Counted from the stretch's first letter, positions 1 through 9,083 are shown. The stretch is 64,000 bases of DNA from Desulfobacula sp. (GCF_030611305.1 NZ_JAUWQB010000002.1:1-64000); one strand, 5' to 3'. Made by a program: numbers and translations. Notes: generated from the sequence alone by a model not told the origin.

Positions 1-4
1 TATT

Positions 5-68
5 GCCTCTGTTTTTGTTTTATAATTTTTTGTTTTTGCGAATAAAAATAATACACGAAAACAGAGGC
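5..68. repeat. 11-bp perfect inverted repeat with long loop
   Basis: GCCTCTGTTTT (5-15) is matched exactly by AAAACAGAGGC (58-68) across a 42-nt AT-rich loop. It lies downstream, on the minus strand, of the cobalamin riboswitch terminator. It may be a protein site or a weak stem-loop; its role is unknown. The rest of 69-165 is AT-rich and shows no gene. Confidence 0.4.
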
Positions 69-170
69 TTTTGCAACACAACAATTTGAAATTATTATGT
101 AAATTCTGTAAATTATAAATTGATTTCAACACCCTTTATTAATTACAATAACGCGGGACAGGGCATAAAT

Positions 171-205
171 AAAAAATCCCACACCAGATTTTAATCTGAC
201 ATGGG
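171..205 (-). terminator. Rho-independent terminator of the cobalamin riboswitch
   Basis: On the minus strand a stem CCCA..CAGATT / AATCTG..TGGG is followed by a run of T interrupted by one A. It starts about 60 nt downstream of the riboswitch aptamer. This is the usual layout of a transcription-terminating expression platform, so the controlled gene should lie left of position 1. Confidence 0.75.
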
Positions 206-267
206 AACCGTTTTTATCCTCATTTTATTGATCTGCCCTCATCCTCGCAAGCAACATGACCAAATAT

Positions 268-433
268 TCAGGCAGATTTTCTGACTTCCGGATTTCTTTA
301 CTTGTCACGCCTTCCCATTAAAACAACCTAATTTAACAGTGGTAAATGTGACGTTCATCCCCGGTTACAGCGGCGGGTCCGTTCCTGACTCTCACAGGAT
401 TCCCTTTTACCTGCACCTTGCAGCACCTGAAAC
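268..433 (-). promoter_or_regulatory. Cobalamin (B12) riboswitch aptamer
   Basis: The minus strand carries the conserved blocks of the AdoCbl riboswitch in order: GGGAATCCTGTGAGAGTCAG, then CCCGCCGCTGTAACCGGGGA, then ACCACTG, GGGAAGGCGTGAC and a closing AGTCAG...CTGCC element. Position and order match the family. With the terminator at 171-205 it should switch off a gene outside the window when B12 is abundant, typically B12 uptake or a B12-independent isozyme (inference). It lies after the 3' end of fetB and reads away from it, so it does not control fetB. Confidence 0.88.
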
Positions 434-536
434 ATTTAATAAAATAGACGTATTATAGCCACGTGTCAAGAAAAATTTTTGATCGGCAATGCGGATAACC
501 TCAATATAATAAACTACTTATTGGAAAGAAAATATT

Positions 537-1343
537 TTATCCTTTGGAGATAAAAATATCCTGATTTAAAACATCAAGCTCACTAAATCCCACTTTTAAA
601 GAAAACAGAACAGACAACATAGTGCTGAAATATTCTGTGTAGAAAATTGAGAGCATGATAGCAATCTGGTATTTTATTGCCACAATCGGAATTGAACCCC
701 CAAGGATCTGCCCTGTCATCATGCCCGGAAGGGAGACAAGTCCGATGGTTGCCATGGAAGCAATGGTCGGAGTGATGGCTGCCAGAAAACTCTGGGTAAA
801 ATATGGTTTTAATGCCTGGATACGGCTATTAAATATTGATATGGAATACAGGTAGACTTTCTCATCCTTTTTAATTCCTGAATAAAAATTGTTCAGCCCG
901 ATGATAATACTTCTCAGGCAGTTACCAAGCAGCATACCACCGATCGGGATAAGATATTTTGCTTCAAACAGGTTGTCAATTCTTACCACCACTCCATTAA
1001 AGAAAATTAAGATAATGGTGAACGGAATAAGTAAAGAAAAGAATACAGGGATAAAAAAAAGTTTCACCTTGAGGTTGCTTGATCGTATGATGGACTGACA
1101 GGCAATGGATATCATTATCAAAAGATAAATTGTGTTTAAAACAGGTGAATTAAATTTGAATAAATATTTAAGATAAATTCCGACAAAACCCAATTGTACA
1201 CACATTCTGATGATTGAGGTGAACAGGGTTTTATTTATTGTAAACTTTAATCGTCTGTTGATATAGAAAACAGGGATAAGAAATACGAAGAGCGACATAA
1301 GCGATAAAAGATTAAGATCCTGAGCACCCAAATTTATAACCAC
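537..1343 (-). CDS. fetB: FetB/UPF0014-family ABC transporter permease
   Basis: Hydrophobic 268-residue protein with about seven membrane segments. It contains the family hallmark TIGLVSLPGMMTGQILGG near residues 200-217, as in E. coli FetB (YbbM), the membrane part of a putative iron exporter. The start is GTG at 1343. The restored frame of the upstream ATPase ends 8 nt inside it, at 1334, so the two are translationally coupled. It forms an operon with the ATPase and a PadR regulator. The transported ion is inferred from the family only. Confidence 0.85.
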   Translation of the reverse strand: MVINLGAQDLNLLSLMSLFVFLIPVFYINRRLKFTINKTLFTSIIRMCVQLGFVGIYLKYLFKFNSPVLNTIYLLIMISIACQSIIRSSNLKVKLFFIPVFFSLLIPFTIILIFFNGVVVRIDNLFEAKYLIPIGGMLLGNCLRSIIIGLNNFYSGIKKDEKVYLYSISIFNSRIQALKPYFTQSFLAAITPTIASMATIGLVSLPGMMTGQILGGSIPIVAIKYQIAIMLSIFYTEYFSTMLSVLFSLKVGFSELDVLNQDIFISKG

Positions 1344-1944
1344 CTTTCTATTTTGATTGTATTATTTTTTTTCCAGACAGTATCATGGGAAATAAGGACA
1401 ATTGTTTTTTCCTGATCAAGAACAAAGTCGGCTATTTTTTTTTCATAATATCGTCAAGTGCTGATGTCGGTTCATCCAAAAGCCAGACAGGGCGATCCAG
1501 AAGAAAACAGATTAACAGACCGATTCTCTGGCGCTCTCCACCGGACAGCTCCTTGACGGTTTGATCCAGAAGTTTTTCGCCCAGGTCAAGAAAATCCAAC
1601 AGCTCCGTAAAATGGGTCTTGTCTTGATTTTTTAATAAGTTATGCTCCCAAATTTCATCGAGAAGCTCACCTACCCTTCCATCCTTAAGATCAATATCCT
1701 GGCTTAGATAAAAAATCTGATGCCGGATATCCTTGATATGTTCTTTAACTATATCAAGATCATTAAAAGAGACTCTTCCTTTATCTATTGTTTCAAACCC
1801 AAGAAGAATTTTAAATAAAGTTGTTTTGCCAATACCTGATTTTCCCTGAATCAATACTTTTTCATTTTTTTGAACAGAAAAGTTCAAACCGGAAAAAATC
1901 TCTTTATCATTTCGTTTCAGATATACAGATTCAAAGTTAATCAT
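1334..1944 (-). CDS. fetA: FetA-like ABC ATPase, frame broken at an A9 run
   Basis: ATP-binding partner of FetB. Walker A GKSGIGKTT, signature LSGGERQRIG and Walker B WLLDEPTSALDD are all present. The zero frame stops at TAG (1432-1434), immediately after nine A residues (1435-1443 on the plus strand as T9), which would remove the H-loop. If one extra A is read there, the frame continues for 33 more residues with the switch histidine motif LISHD and ends with TAA at 1334-1336, overlapping the fetB start. The restored protein is about 203 residues, close to FetA length. The start chosen is ATG 1944, which overlaps the padR stop as ATGATTAA. Explanations are programmed slippage, a recent inactivation or a homopolymer sequencing error. 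Confidence 0.75.
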
Positions 1945-2257
1945 TTTGTCTGCCTTCAATTTCATGGAAAAGCTGACCAGCCTTTTTTCCTGCATCTTTG
2001 AAAACTTCCAGTCCCAATGGAGTGATGGAGTAATATTTTCTGACCTTACCGCTTACAATTTGTTTCTCTTTTGTAAGAAGACCGCTTTGTTCCATTTTAT
2101 TCAAGAGTGGGTATAAGGTTCCGGGACCGATGTTGTATCCATGTCTTTTCAGTTCTTCCATCATCCAGGCTCCGTAAACAGGGTCCTGTTTTGTGTGGTG
2201 CAGGATATGCAGCTGGACAAAACCGTGATAGAGTTTTTGTAATATCTTTTTTTTCAT
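1937..2257 (-). CDS. PadR-family transcriptional regulator
   Basis: A 106-residue winged-helix protein. The N-terminal half has the PadR signature, including YGAWMMEELKRHGYNIGPGTLYPLLNKM written in part here as GYNIGPGTLYPLL, followed by a basic wing (KVRKYYSITPLG) and a short C-terminal helix for dimerisation. It is the first gene of the padR-fetA-fetB operon and overlaps fetA by 8 nt. The palindrome just upstream suggests it represses its own operon. The inducer is unknown; control of a FetAB-type exporter by PadR would fit a metal or stress response (inference). Confidence 0.88.
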   Translation of the reverse strand: MKKKILQKLYHGFVQLHILHHTKQDPVYGAWMMEELKRHGYNIGPGTLYPLLNKMEQSGLLTKEKQIVSGKVRKYYSITPLGLEVFKDAGKKAGQLFHEIEGRQND

Positions 2258-2279
2258 TTGATAATCAGGGCCCTTTGGT

Positions 2280-2320
2280 TATCAGTTATCGATATTGAAA
2301 TTCGATATCGATAACTGATA
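2280..2320. promoter_or_regulatory. Perfect 16-bp palindromic operator upstream of padR
   Basis: TATCAGTTATCGATAT (2280-2295) is repeated exactly inverted at 2305-2320 with a 9-nt spacer. It sits 23 nt upstream of the padR start. PadR dimers bind inverted repeats of this kind, so it is the likely autoregulatory operator. Confidence 0.7.
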
Positions 2321-2487
2321 AAGTAATTCTGATCTTTAATTTTGTCAATAAAAAAGGATCAGATGATGCAAATTCAAGGGTAAATCTGTGTCAAGGGCAT
2401 TATCCAAATGTCGGAAATTCTGATATTGCATTTTAAAGGATTTGCCTGTATTTTAGGGCTTTAACCGTTAAAAGGCCAAAATATTTC

Positions 2488-3723
2488 ATGAAATTTGACA
2501 CATACCATATATCATCCGCTATCAAACGAAATCTGTCAGGGCTTGGATTTAAACGTCCCACAGATATCCAGTATAAGGCTATTCCTTCTATCATGAAGGG
2601 AGAGGATGTGCTTGCCATTGCCCAGACAGGTACAGGGAAAACAGCGGCATTTGCCATTCCCATAATTGATAAGATCCACAGGGCAAAGAGCTCAAAGCGG
2701 TCCTGGGGAATTAAATGTATTATTTTGGTACCCACAAGAGAGCTGGCCTTTCAAATTGGATCCGTGTTCGATAATCTTTCAAAACACACCAAGACAAAGG
2801 CATTTGCAGTTTATGGCGGGGTTGAGCAGGACCCCCAGATCAAAAAACTTGGCGATGGCATTGATGTGCTTGTGGCAACACCCGGGCGAATGTTTGATCT
2901 GATCAGCCAGGGGGCTATCACCCTGCAACGAGTGGATACCCTTGTCCTCGATGAAGCTGACCAGATGCTGGGCCTTGGATTTATCAATGATATCAAATCA
3001 GTAAAAAGAAAGCTTTTTAAAAAACATCAAACCCTTTTCTTTTCTGCAACTATTAATAAGGAGATTAAAAAACTTGCCTTTTCCCAGGTAAAATCTTCTG
3101 CCATCAGGATTCAAATTTCCCCGGAAGACCCGGTTTCCAAAAACGTATCCCATTTTGTCATGTTTGTTGAAATGGATGATAAGCGGTTTTTTTTACGAAG
3201 ATTCATCAGTGATAACCCGGAAGCAAGGATTATTGTTTTTGTCAGAACCAGGGTCCGGGCGGAACGGGTGGCAAAAGCCCTTGAAAGGGGTGATATAAAA
3301 GCTTCAACCCTTCATGGGGAAAAAGATCAAAAGGAGAGGACAGAAGTGATGCGCCTTTTTAAACAAGGCAAAACAAAGATTATGATTGCCACGGATGTCA
3401 GTGCCAGGGGTATCGATATTCCCGATATTCATTATGTCATTAACTATGACCTTCCGGAAAAGAGTGAAAATTATGTCCACAGGGTGGGAAGAACAGGAAG
3501 AGGGGTTAATAAAGGGATTGCCATTTCTTTTTGCAGCAGAGAAGAAAAAGAACGCCTTGAAGATATCCAGCAGTTTTTAAACAAAGAGATTCAAACCATA
3601 CCCGTCAGCAAAAAAGAGTATACCTATACCCTCTCCCTTTCCAATGAGACTCAAAGCATTCAGGAATTAATCCAGGGACAGGAAGACTGGGAGAAAAAAA
3701 AGAAAAAACGAAAAAAAAATTGA
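2488..3723 (+). CDS. DEAD-box ATP-dependent RNA helicase (RhlE-like)
   Basis: A 411-residue two-domain RNA helicase with every core motif: Q motif GFKRPTDIQ, motif I AQTGTGKT, Ia PTRELA, II DEAD, III SAT, and VI HRVGRTGR. The C-terminus ends in a lysine-rich tail (EKKKKKRKKN), a typical RNA-binding extension. It is transcribed alone, divergent from padR-fetAB. The likely role is RNA remodelling in ribosome assembly or mRNA turnover; the RhlE assignment rests on general resemblance and size. Confidence 0.9.
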   Translation: MKFDTYHISSAIKRNLSGLGFKRPTDIQYKAIPSIMKGEDVLAIAQTGTGKTAAFAIPIIDKIHRAKSSKRSWGIKCIILVPTRELAFQIGSVFDNLSKHTKTKAFAVYGGVEQDPQIKKLGDGIDVLVATPGRMFDLISQGAITLQRVDTLVLDEADQMLGLGFINDIKSVKRKLFKKHQTLFFSATINKEIKKLAFSQVKSSAIRIQISPEDPVSKNVSHFVMFVEMDDKRFFLRRFISDNPEARIIVFVRTRVRAERVAKALERGDIKASTLHGEKDQKERTEVMRLFKQGKTKIMIATDVSARGIDIPDIHYVINYDLPEKSENYVHRVGRTGRGVNKGIAISFCSREEKERLEDIQQFLNKEIQTIPVSKKEYTYTLSLSNETQSIQELIQGQEDWEKKKKKRKKN

Positions 3724-3741
3724 TCCTCTGAAAATATTAAC

Positions 3742-4290
3742 TTATACCCACAGATATAAGAAACACCCGATATAGATTATAGTAACAGATGTGGCAATAA
3801 ACATCTTGACTCGGGATAATTGAAAGGTCTCTTTAATCAACAGCACATTCACAGCAAAACCATATAAAGAAAAACAAATAGCCAGACCAATCATCAAAGG
3901 CATCTGACTGCCGGTTTGAAGGGCAGCTACAAATGGTGCCAACGGCCACAGGGAAATAGATGCAGCACCCATATTAAAGTATGACAGTATAAAATTTGCT
4001 TTTCCGCCGATAGCTTTTAGAAATACCCAGACAAAGAGTGCTGCACTGGCATGCATTAAAAACACTACGGGAATACCTGCAACAATAATTTTTAAGGCAT
4101 TAAAAGAAGACGCATCAAAGCCTTTTTCAACTAAAATGATCTCGCTGAAAAAAAAGGCGGAAAATCCGTAAATCAATCCCAGCATGGCCACATTAATGAT
4201 GCAGGAATATTGCAGCTGTTTTATGTCCAGCTTTTTTATGGGGGCTATATCAAATTGAAGAAGCCGGATCATGGGGTTAAAATAGTTCAT
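3742..4290 (-). CDS. Yip1-like multi-pass membrane protein
   Basis: A 182-residue integral membrane protein with five predicted membrane segments after a short cytoplasmic N-terminus. It resembles the Yip1 domain family, a poorly characterised group of small membrane proteins. The ATG at 4290 is preferred because AAGGAAA precedes it at a good distance; the in-frame ATG 27 nt upstream lacks a site. It follows the symporter genes on the same strand and converges on the helicase gene. No function is claimed. Confidence 0.6.
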   Translation of the reverse strand: MNYFNPMIRLLQFDIAPIKKLDIKQLQYSCIINVAMLGLIYGFSAFFFSEIILVEKGFDASSFNALKIIVAGIPVVFLMHASAALFVWVFLKAIGGKANFILSYFNMGAASISLWPLAPFVAALQTGSQMPLMIGLAICFSLYGFAVNVLLIKETFQLSRVKMFIATSVTIIYIGCFLYLWV

Positions 4291-4392
4291 ACGGGTTTCC
4301 TTTTTGTTTTGCAGCATCTCGGGACTTTATCGGCCCCGGGATGCTATAGTCAGGCTGAACTCAGTAAAAGAGTGCCTTTCGAAAAACAATAT

Positions 4393-6030
4393 TTAACTCC
4401 AGGGTTGGAGACCCCAGAAAAATATGCCGATACAGACAGCAGATATAATCAAAGGCCAGGTAATGCCGTTGTATCTGGTTTCTTCATAATCTGTTCCCCA
4501 GCCATGGATTCTGTCAATCACTTTTTTGTCTGTCAATGTGGGAGCATAGGATTGGAACATGGACATTCTGTTAAAGACAATGGACAGGATGATAAACATG
4601 GCAAAACTTAATGGTATAGTGACCATTCCGCCGGACATGCCAAGTGCTGCTACAAGGCCTTTGCCTACACAAATAGAGGGGAGAACATGGGGAGAGATCA
4701 GGATAAAAAGAAATCCGCAGAATAGTGAAGAGACGATTAATGCAAGCTTATTGGCTTCTTTCCACCACACACCCAGTAAAATGGCCGGGGTGGCCGTGGT
4801 TGCAAGGAGCCCGAACGCCCAGAGGATACTTGTCACCAAAAATTTCGGCGGGCTAAAAGCCATGAGAATGGCAGCGGCTCCACCCATGAGAAGGGCCGCG
4901 TATCCCCATTTCATTTTTTTGGAAGTCTCCATATCAGGGGCAATGATTCCTAAAAGGTCTGATCCCACAAGTCCTGCAATGGCCATGAGGTTGCCACCGA
5001 TGGTGGAAAGTCCTGCAGCCACTGCACCACCCATAACAAAAGCGGCAACAAGTGTAGGGTTGTAAAACACATTGAGAATTAAGAGGGTCTGGTCAGCCTT
5101 TTCAATTATCCTGCCTGTGGTGGCTGTAAAGAAGTTGCCTGCAAATCCGACCACATAGGTTCCTGAGAAAAGAAGACCCAAAAAGATGGCAAACCATACA
5201 ACTGCCCAGCGCGCACTTTTTACAGAGGAAGAAGTAAATACTTTCATGGCCAGATGGGGTAATGCAATTGGTCCTAAGGTAAACGCGGGAATCAAGGCAA
5301 AATACCATCTGAAATCATATTTCATATCAAAGAATGTAGGAATATTTTTAATCATTTCCGGAACCATGTCACCATAAGCCAATGGTGGGAACCACCATCC
5401 GGATGATCCCATGATTTTCATGATGGCACCCATGGGAACGATCATGGCAATGGTCATGACAACCATCTGGAAGGCTGCATTATAGGTGGCTCCGTACATA
5501 CCGCCGATAGTGATAAATCCGACAGTTGCAATTCCTGCAACAATGATGGCAATGTTATAAGGAACGCCGAAGAGAAGCTCGAATGCACGTCCAAGACCGA
5601 TCATCTGGCCCAGTGCATACATGATCATGATAAGGATCATCCAACAGACAATAACGACTGTAGAGGGTTTCCCATATCTTTGTCTGATAAAGGTTGCGGG
5701 AGTAAAGGCCTTCATACGCCTTAAACTGGTCCCGTATAAAAGGGTGAGCAAAGGAATGGAGATGGCCCATTGAATCCAGAGATAGACAAAAGGCACCTGG
5801 AGTTTTAAAATCAGGGCAATGACGCCTAAAAAAGTTGCAAGGCTAGCCCAGGTGGCTGCCATTCCAAGGCCGTTGGTAACAGGTCCGATGGAAAATCCTG
5901 CTGCGTAAAAATCTTCATCGGAAATGGTTTTACGACTGGCCATATAACCCACACTGTAGAAAATAACAAAAAGGATAAAAACAATACCGATTCCTATCCA
6001 TACATTACTTAACGCATATTCAGCTGGCAT
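4393..6030 (-). CDS. Sodium:solute symporter family permease
   Basis: A 545-residue protein with about 13 membrane segments and features of the SSS family, such as GLGMAATWASLATFLG in the first helices and AAGLSTIGGNLMAIAGLVGSD in a middle helix pair. It resembles acetate/monocarboxylate permeases of the ActP branch. A 95-residue two-helix partner is encoded 12 nt upstream, the usual arrangement for these permeases, and an acyl-CoA ligase precedes both. Together they suggest uptake and activation of a short-chain carboxylate, with the substrate inferred from context. Confidence 0.85.
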   Translation of the reverse strand: MPAEYALSNVWIGIGIVFILFVIFYSVGYMASRKTISDEDFYAAGFSIGPVTNGLGMAATWASLATFLGVIALILKLQVPFVYLWIQWAISIPLLTLLYGTSLRRMKAFTPATFIRQRYGKPSTVVIVCWMILIMIMYALGQMIGLGRAFELLFGVPYNIAIIVAGIATVGFITIGGMYGATYNAAFQMVVMTIAMIVPMGAIMKIMGSSGWWFPPLAYGDMVPEMIKNIPTFFDMKYDFRWYFALIPAFTLGPIALPHLAMKVFTSSSVKSARWAVVWFAIFLGLLFSGTYVVGFAGNFFTATTGRIIEKADQTLLILNVFYNPTLVAAFVMGGAVAAGLSTIGGNLMAIAGLVGSDLLGIIAPDMETSKKMKWGYAALLMGGAAAILMAFSPPKFLVTSILWAFGLLATTATPAILLGVWWKEANKLALIVSSLFCGFLFILISPHVLPSICVGKGLVAALGMSGGMVTIPLSFAMFIILSIVFNRMSMFQSYAPTLTDKKVIDRIHGWGTDYEETRYNGITWPLIISAVCIGIFFWGLQPWS

Positions 6031-6042
6031 ATTATGGTCTCC

Positions 6043-6330
6043 TTATTTATCAATCTTTTCGGTTTCAGAGGAAGGTGGAAGGGAATTGACATATTCTTCC
6101 ATTTCATCATCAAATTTATTACACATGATGGTCATGGCCAGACAGACTGCCGCAACACCAAACCATCCCAAAAGGATGGGAACAATGTATTGAATGGGAA
6201 AGCCCCATAATGTGCCTTGCTGGAGCCCTGGAAAAAGAACGAAAATAGATGCTGAGTGACCCACTAAAAGCAGTAAAACAGAAAACACAAGAGTGAGTGT
6301 AATTTCTTTTTTGTAGAGTTTTTCTTTCAT
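6043..6330 (-). CDS. Small two-helix subunit of the sodium:solute symporter
   Basis: A 95-residue protein with two hydrophobic segments (about residues 10-35 and 45-70) and an acidic C-terminal tail. Genes like this sit directly before SSS permeases of the acetate/monocarboxylate type and are described as small subunits. The gap to the permease is 12 nt, so the two are co-translated. The role is inferred from position and topology. Confidence 0.75.
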   Translation of the reverse strand: MKEKLYKKEITLTLVFSVLLLLVGHSASIFVLFPGLQQGTLWGFPIQYIVPILLGWFGVAAVCLAMTIMCNKFDDEMEEYVNSLPPSSETEKIDK

Positions 6331-6368
6331 AGAAAAGCTTCCTTATTTTATATGATATTTGATTTTTA

Positions 6369-6407
6369 CAGGCACCCTCCCCCAGTAAATCGGATATTGG
6401 GTGCCTG
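6369..6407 (-). other. Stem-loop between ligase and symporter genes
   Basis: CAGGCACCC (6369-6377) and GGGTGCCTG (6399-6407) form a perfect 9-bp stem with a 21-nt loop. No T run follows on either strand, so it is not a standard terminator. It lies between the ligase and the symporter genes of one operon and may set relative expression by RNA processing or partial termination. Confidence 0.45.
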
Positions 6408-6450
6408 CAGAATTAGCCTGTTTTAACCATTTTGATTATAGAAAGGGTTT

Positions 6451-8076
6451 TTATCTGCCCCACTCAGAGTCTCTCAAGTCAATTCGTCGTATCTTACCGC
6501 TAATGGTTTTAGGTAATTCTTCTACAAATTCTATTTTTCTTGGATATTTATAGGGTGCGGTGGTCTTTTTGACATAATTCTGCAATTCTTTAATCAGGTC
6601 GTCACTGGGCTTATGATTGGGGGCCAGAATGATAAAGGCCTTAACCACTTCACCACGGGTCTCATCCGGACTTGAAACAACAGCAGATTCTGCAACAGCT
6701 GGATGCTCGATCAGGGCGCTTTCTACCTCAAATGGCCCGATCCTGTAGCCGGAAGTTAAGATAACATCATCTGACCTTCCTACAAACCAGAAGTATCCGT
6801 CTTTGTCCACATAGGCTTTATCGCCTGTGAGATACCAGCCCGGAATAAATGCAGATGCTGTCCTTTCAGGTTCTTTCCAGTATTCTTTAAAAAGGCCGAC
6901 CGGTCTTTCCGGTACCACTCTTATAGCGATATCCCCCTCTTCGTCTGGCCCAAGGATGTTGCCTTGATCATCGATAACGTGTAGATCAATACCAGGGGTT
7001 GGTTTTCCCATGGAACCGAAACGCGGTTCAATGCACGGGAAACTTCCGGCAAGAAGAACCGTCTCGGTCTGGCCGTAACCGTCTCGGATAATACATCCGG
7101 TGGCTTTTTCCCAGACATCAATGATTTCCGGGTTTAATGGTTCACCTGCACCAACACAGTGTCGAAGTGTGGGGAACTTGTACTGGGACAGATCCTGCAA
7201 TACCAGCATCCTGTAGATGGTGGGAGCGCCGCACATGGTGGTAATGGGATGTTTGGCCAGTAAATCAAGGGTGGTTATTGGATCAAACCGGTCTGTGTGA
7301 TGGATAAACTGGGCAGATCCCTGGTTCCACGGGCCAAAATAGCTTGACCAGGCAGCTTTTGCCCAACCTGTATCAGATACATTCCAGTGCATATCATCAA
7401 GTTTCAGATCCAGCCAGTATTTTCCAGTTACCTGGTGTCCGATCGCATAGGAGTGGGTATGCAGAGCCATTTTCGGGAACCCTGTTGTACCGGATGTAAA
7501 ATAAACCAGACAATTGTCTTCAGCTTTTGTTTTGGCTGTTTCAAATTCATCAGATGCATCTTTCATGGCATCATCAAAAAAGAGCCATCCGTCTTTGGCA
7601 GCTTCAATAACAATTTTTGATTTTACAGTGTCACATTTGTCTTCCACTTCATCAAATGTTGCTGCAATGGCAGGATTGGTAATGATACAGGCAGCGTTGG
7701 ATTTGCTGGCACGGAACTCCAGATCTTTGGAGGTGAGCTGTGTGGTCCCCGGTGCAATAATGGCACCGCAGCGGATACAGGCTGTGAAAATGATCCACCA
7801 TTCAATGTTTCTGGGAAGAACAACAATGACAACATCACCCTGTCCAATGCCCTGGGCTTTTAAAACATTGGCCAGTTTTTTGGAGGCAACACTGATATCG
7901 TTGAAGGTTTTTTTGATCTGGGTACCATTGTCGTCCACCCATAGCATGGCAAGCTTTTCTTTGTCCTGGGCCCATTTATCAATAACTTCACCGGCAAAAT
8001 TGTAATATTCCGGAACATCCCATTTGAATTCTTTATACTCTTTGTTATAGTCAGTCATATTTGGTTGTATAGTCAT
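6451..8076 (-). CDS. AMP-forming acyl-CoA ligase (short/medium chain)
   Basis: A 541-residue ANL-superfamily ligase that activates a carboxylate to its CoA thioester via an acyl-AMP. Visible motifs are the P-loop YFTSGTTGFPK, the A5 motif YGQTET, YLTGD, and the catalytic lysine region ISGKIRRIDLR at the C-terminus. It resembles the ACSM/medium-chain and aryl-CoA ligase group more than classical 650-residue acetyl-CoA synthetase. AAGGTAAAA lies upstream of the ATG. It heads an operon with an SSS carboxylate transporter and is next to a Cache-domain two-component system, which points to carboxylate uptake and activation. Confidence 0.88.
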   Translation of the reverse strand: MTIQPNMTDYNKEYKEFKWDVPEYYNFAGEVIDKWAQDKEKLAMLWVDDNGTQIKKTFNDISVASKKLANVLKAQGIGQGDVVIVVLPRNIEWWIIFTACIRCGAIIAPGTTQLTSKDLEFRASKSNAACIITNPAIAATFDEVEDKCDTVKSKIVIEAAKDGWLFFDDAMKDASDEFETAKTKAEDNCLVYFTSGTTGFPKMALHTHSYAIGHQVTGKYWLDLKLDDMHWNVSDTGWAKAAWSSYFGPWNQGSAQFIHHTDRFDPITTLDLLAKHPITTMCGAPTIYRMLVLQDLSQYKFPTLRHCVGAGEPLNPEIIDVWEKATGCIIRDGYGQTETVLLAGSFPCIEPRFGSMGKPTPGIDLHVIDDQGNILGPDEEGDIAIRVVPERPVGLFKEYWKEPERTASAFIPGWYLTGDKAYVDKDGYFWFVGRSDDVILTSGYRIGPFEVESALIEHPAVAESAVVSSPDETRGEVVKAFIILAPNHKPSDDLIKELQNYVKKTTAPYKYPRKIEFVEELPKTISGKIRRIDLRDSEWGR

Positions 8077-8411
8077 AATATATTTTACCTTTTACCTTTG
8101 AAGTATAGTTAATTTTGGCTTCTTTAAGTGTTAAAACCGGTTAAAAAATGCTTCACCTCCTTTCTGCTCCGATAATATGGTCTTATAAAAAAAATATTTT
8201 CCAGCCTCAATCAGCTGGCCTTCTTAATTTAAGTATTTTCAACATGAGCTTCAAAATTTTCACAACATGAGATAGCGTGTTAACTTTGATGTATTAAAGT
8301 AGGAGGAATTAAACAATCGGTGAAAACCGGATTTTGAATGTAGGCGATTTTGCAGGATTTGTAGTTTAAAATGGTATTTCAATGTAGGTTTGCGAACCTA
8401 CAAGGATAGAT
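8077..8411. promoter_or_regulatory. Intergenic region upstream of the acyl-CoA ligase
   Basis: A 335-nt stretch without a gene. It should hold the ligase promoter. TGTAGGTT-TGCG-AACCTACA (8383-8402) is a perfect 8-bp stem with a 4-nt loop just after the response-regulator stop. No T run follows on either strand, so it may be a weak terminator or a protein site. Near 8154-8163 the minus strand has a strong Shine-Dalgarno-like AAAGGAGGTG without a matching reading frame. Confidence 0.4.
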
Positions 8412-9083
8412 TTAATCAAGCTGGGTGCTGATCTGGCCGGTCTTTTCAAAATGCACGGCGCATCTAATCAGTTCATTGGCGTGCTTTAAATTAAGTTTAT
8501 TTTTTATTCTTTCCCGATAGGTACCGATGGTTTTAATGCTTAAAAAGAGTCTTTCTGCAATATCTCTGGAAGAAAAGCCCCTGCCGATCATTTTAAAGAC
8601 TTGTAATTCTCTGTCTGTCAATCTGTCAATGGGTGTTTTCTTTTTGGTTTCCAGGGTGTCGGAAATATTGGAAAGAATATGCTCTTTTACTTTTTCAGTG
8701 AGATAGATTTTTCCTTCAAGAACATGGTGAATGGCTGTGACCACAGACTCCATGGCTTCCTGTTTCATGATATACCCTTTGGCACCGGCATGCAGTGCTC
8801 GTTCAGCATATAAGTATTCGTCGTGCATGGATAACACCAGAACAGGAATATTTTTGTGATATTTTTTGACATATTTTACAAGATCAATGCCGTCAGATTT
8901 TTTCAATGTGATGTCTGCAATAATGAGATCAGGTTTTAAGGTTTCTATTTCCTTAATGGCAGGCTCCACGTCTCTTGAATCACCAAAAGCAATAAAGTCG
9001 TCTTCCTGATTGATCAGTTCGGCAAGCCCCAGTCTGAAAATGGGATGATCTTCAACCAGTAGTATTTTATTTTTATTTGGCAT
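8412..9083 (-). CDS. NarL/LuxR-type response regulator
   Basis: A 223-residue regulator with an N-terminal receiver (KILLVEDHP acidic pocket; phosphoacceptor Asp in LIIADITLKKSDG; conserved Lys near YIMKQEA) and a C-terminal LuxR helix-turn-helix (LTDRELQVFKMIGRGFSSRD, then IKTIGTYRERI). It follows its likely partner kinase on the same strand with a 92-nt gap. It presumably binds DNA when phosphorylated; the adjacent ligase-symporter operon is the natural target (inference). Confidence 0.9.
   Translation of the reverse strand: MPNKNKILLVEDHPIFRLGLAELINQEDDFIAFGDSRDVEPAIKEIETLKPDLIIADITLKKSDGIDLVKYVKKYHKNIPVLVLSMHDEYLYAERALHAGAKGYIMKQEAMESVVTAIHHVLEGKIYLTEKVKEHILSNISDTLETKKKTPIDRLTDRELQVFKMIGRGFSSRDIAERLFLSIKTIGTYRERIKNKLNLKHANELIRCAVHFEKTGQISTQLD

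Noticed and set aside
655-1098. Plus-strand reading frames opposite fetB
   Set aside because: They lie fully inside a convincing membrane-protein gene and show no motif or ribosome site.
8154-8163. Strong Shine-Dalgarno-like sequence on the minus strand
   Set aside because: No start codon at proper spacing opens a frame of useful length; only a short run of about ten codons follows.
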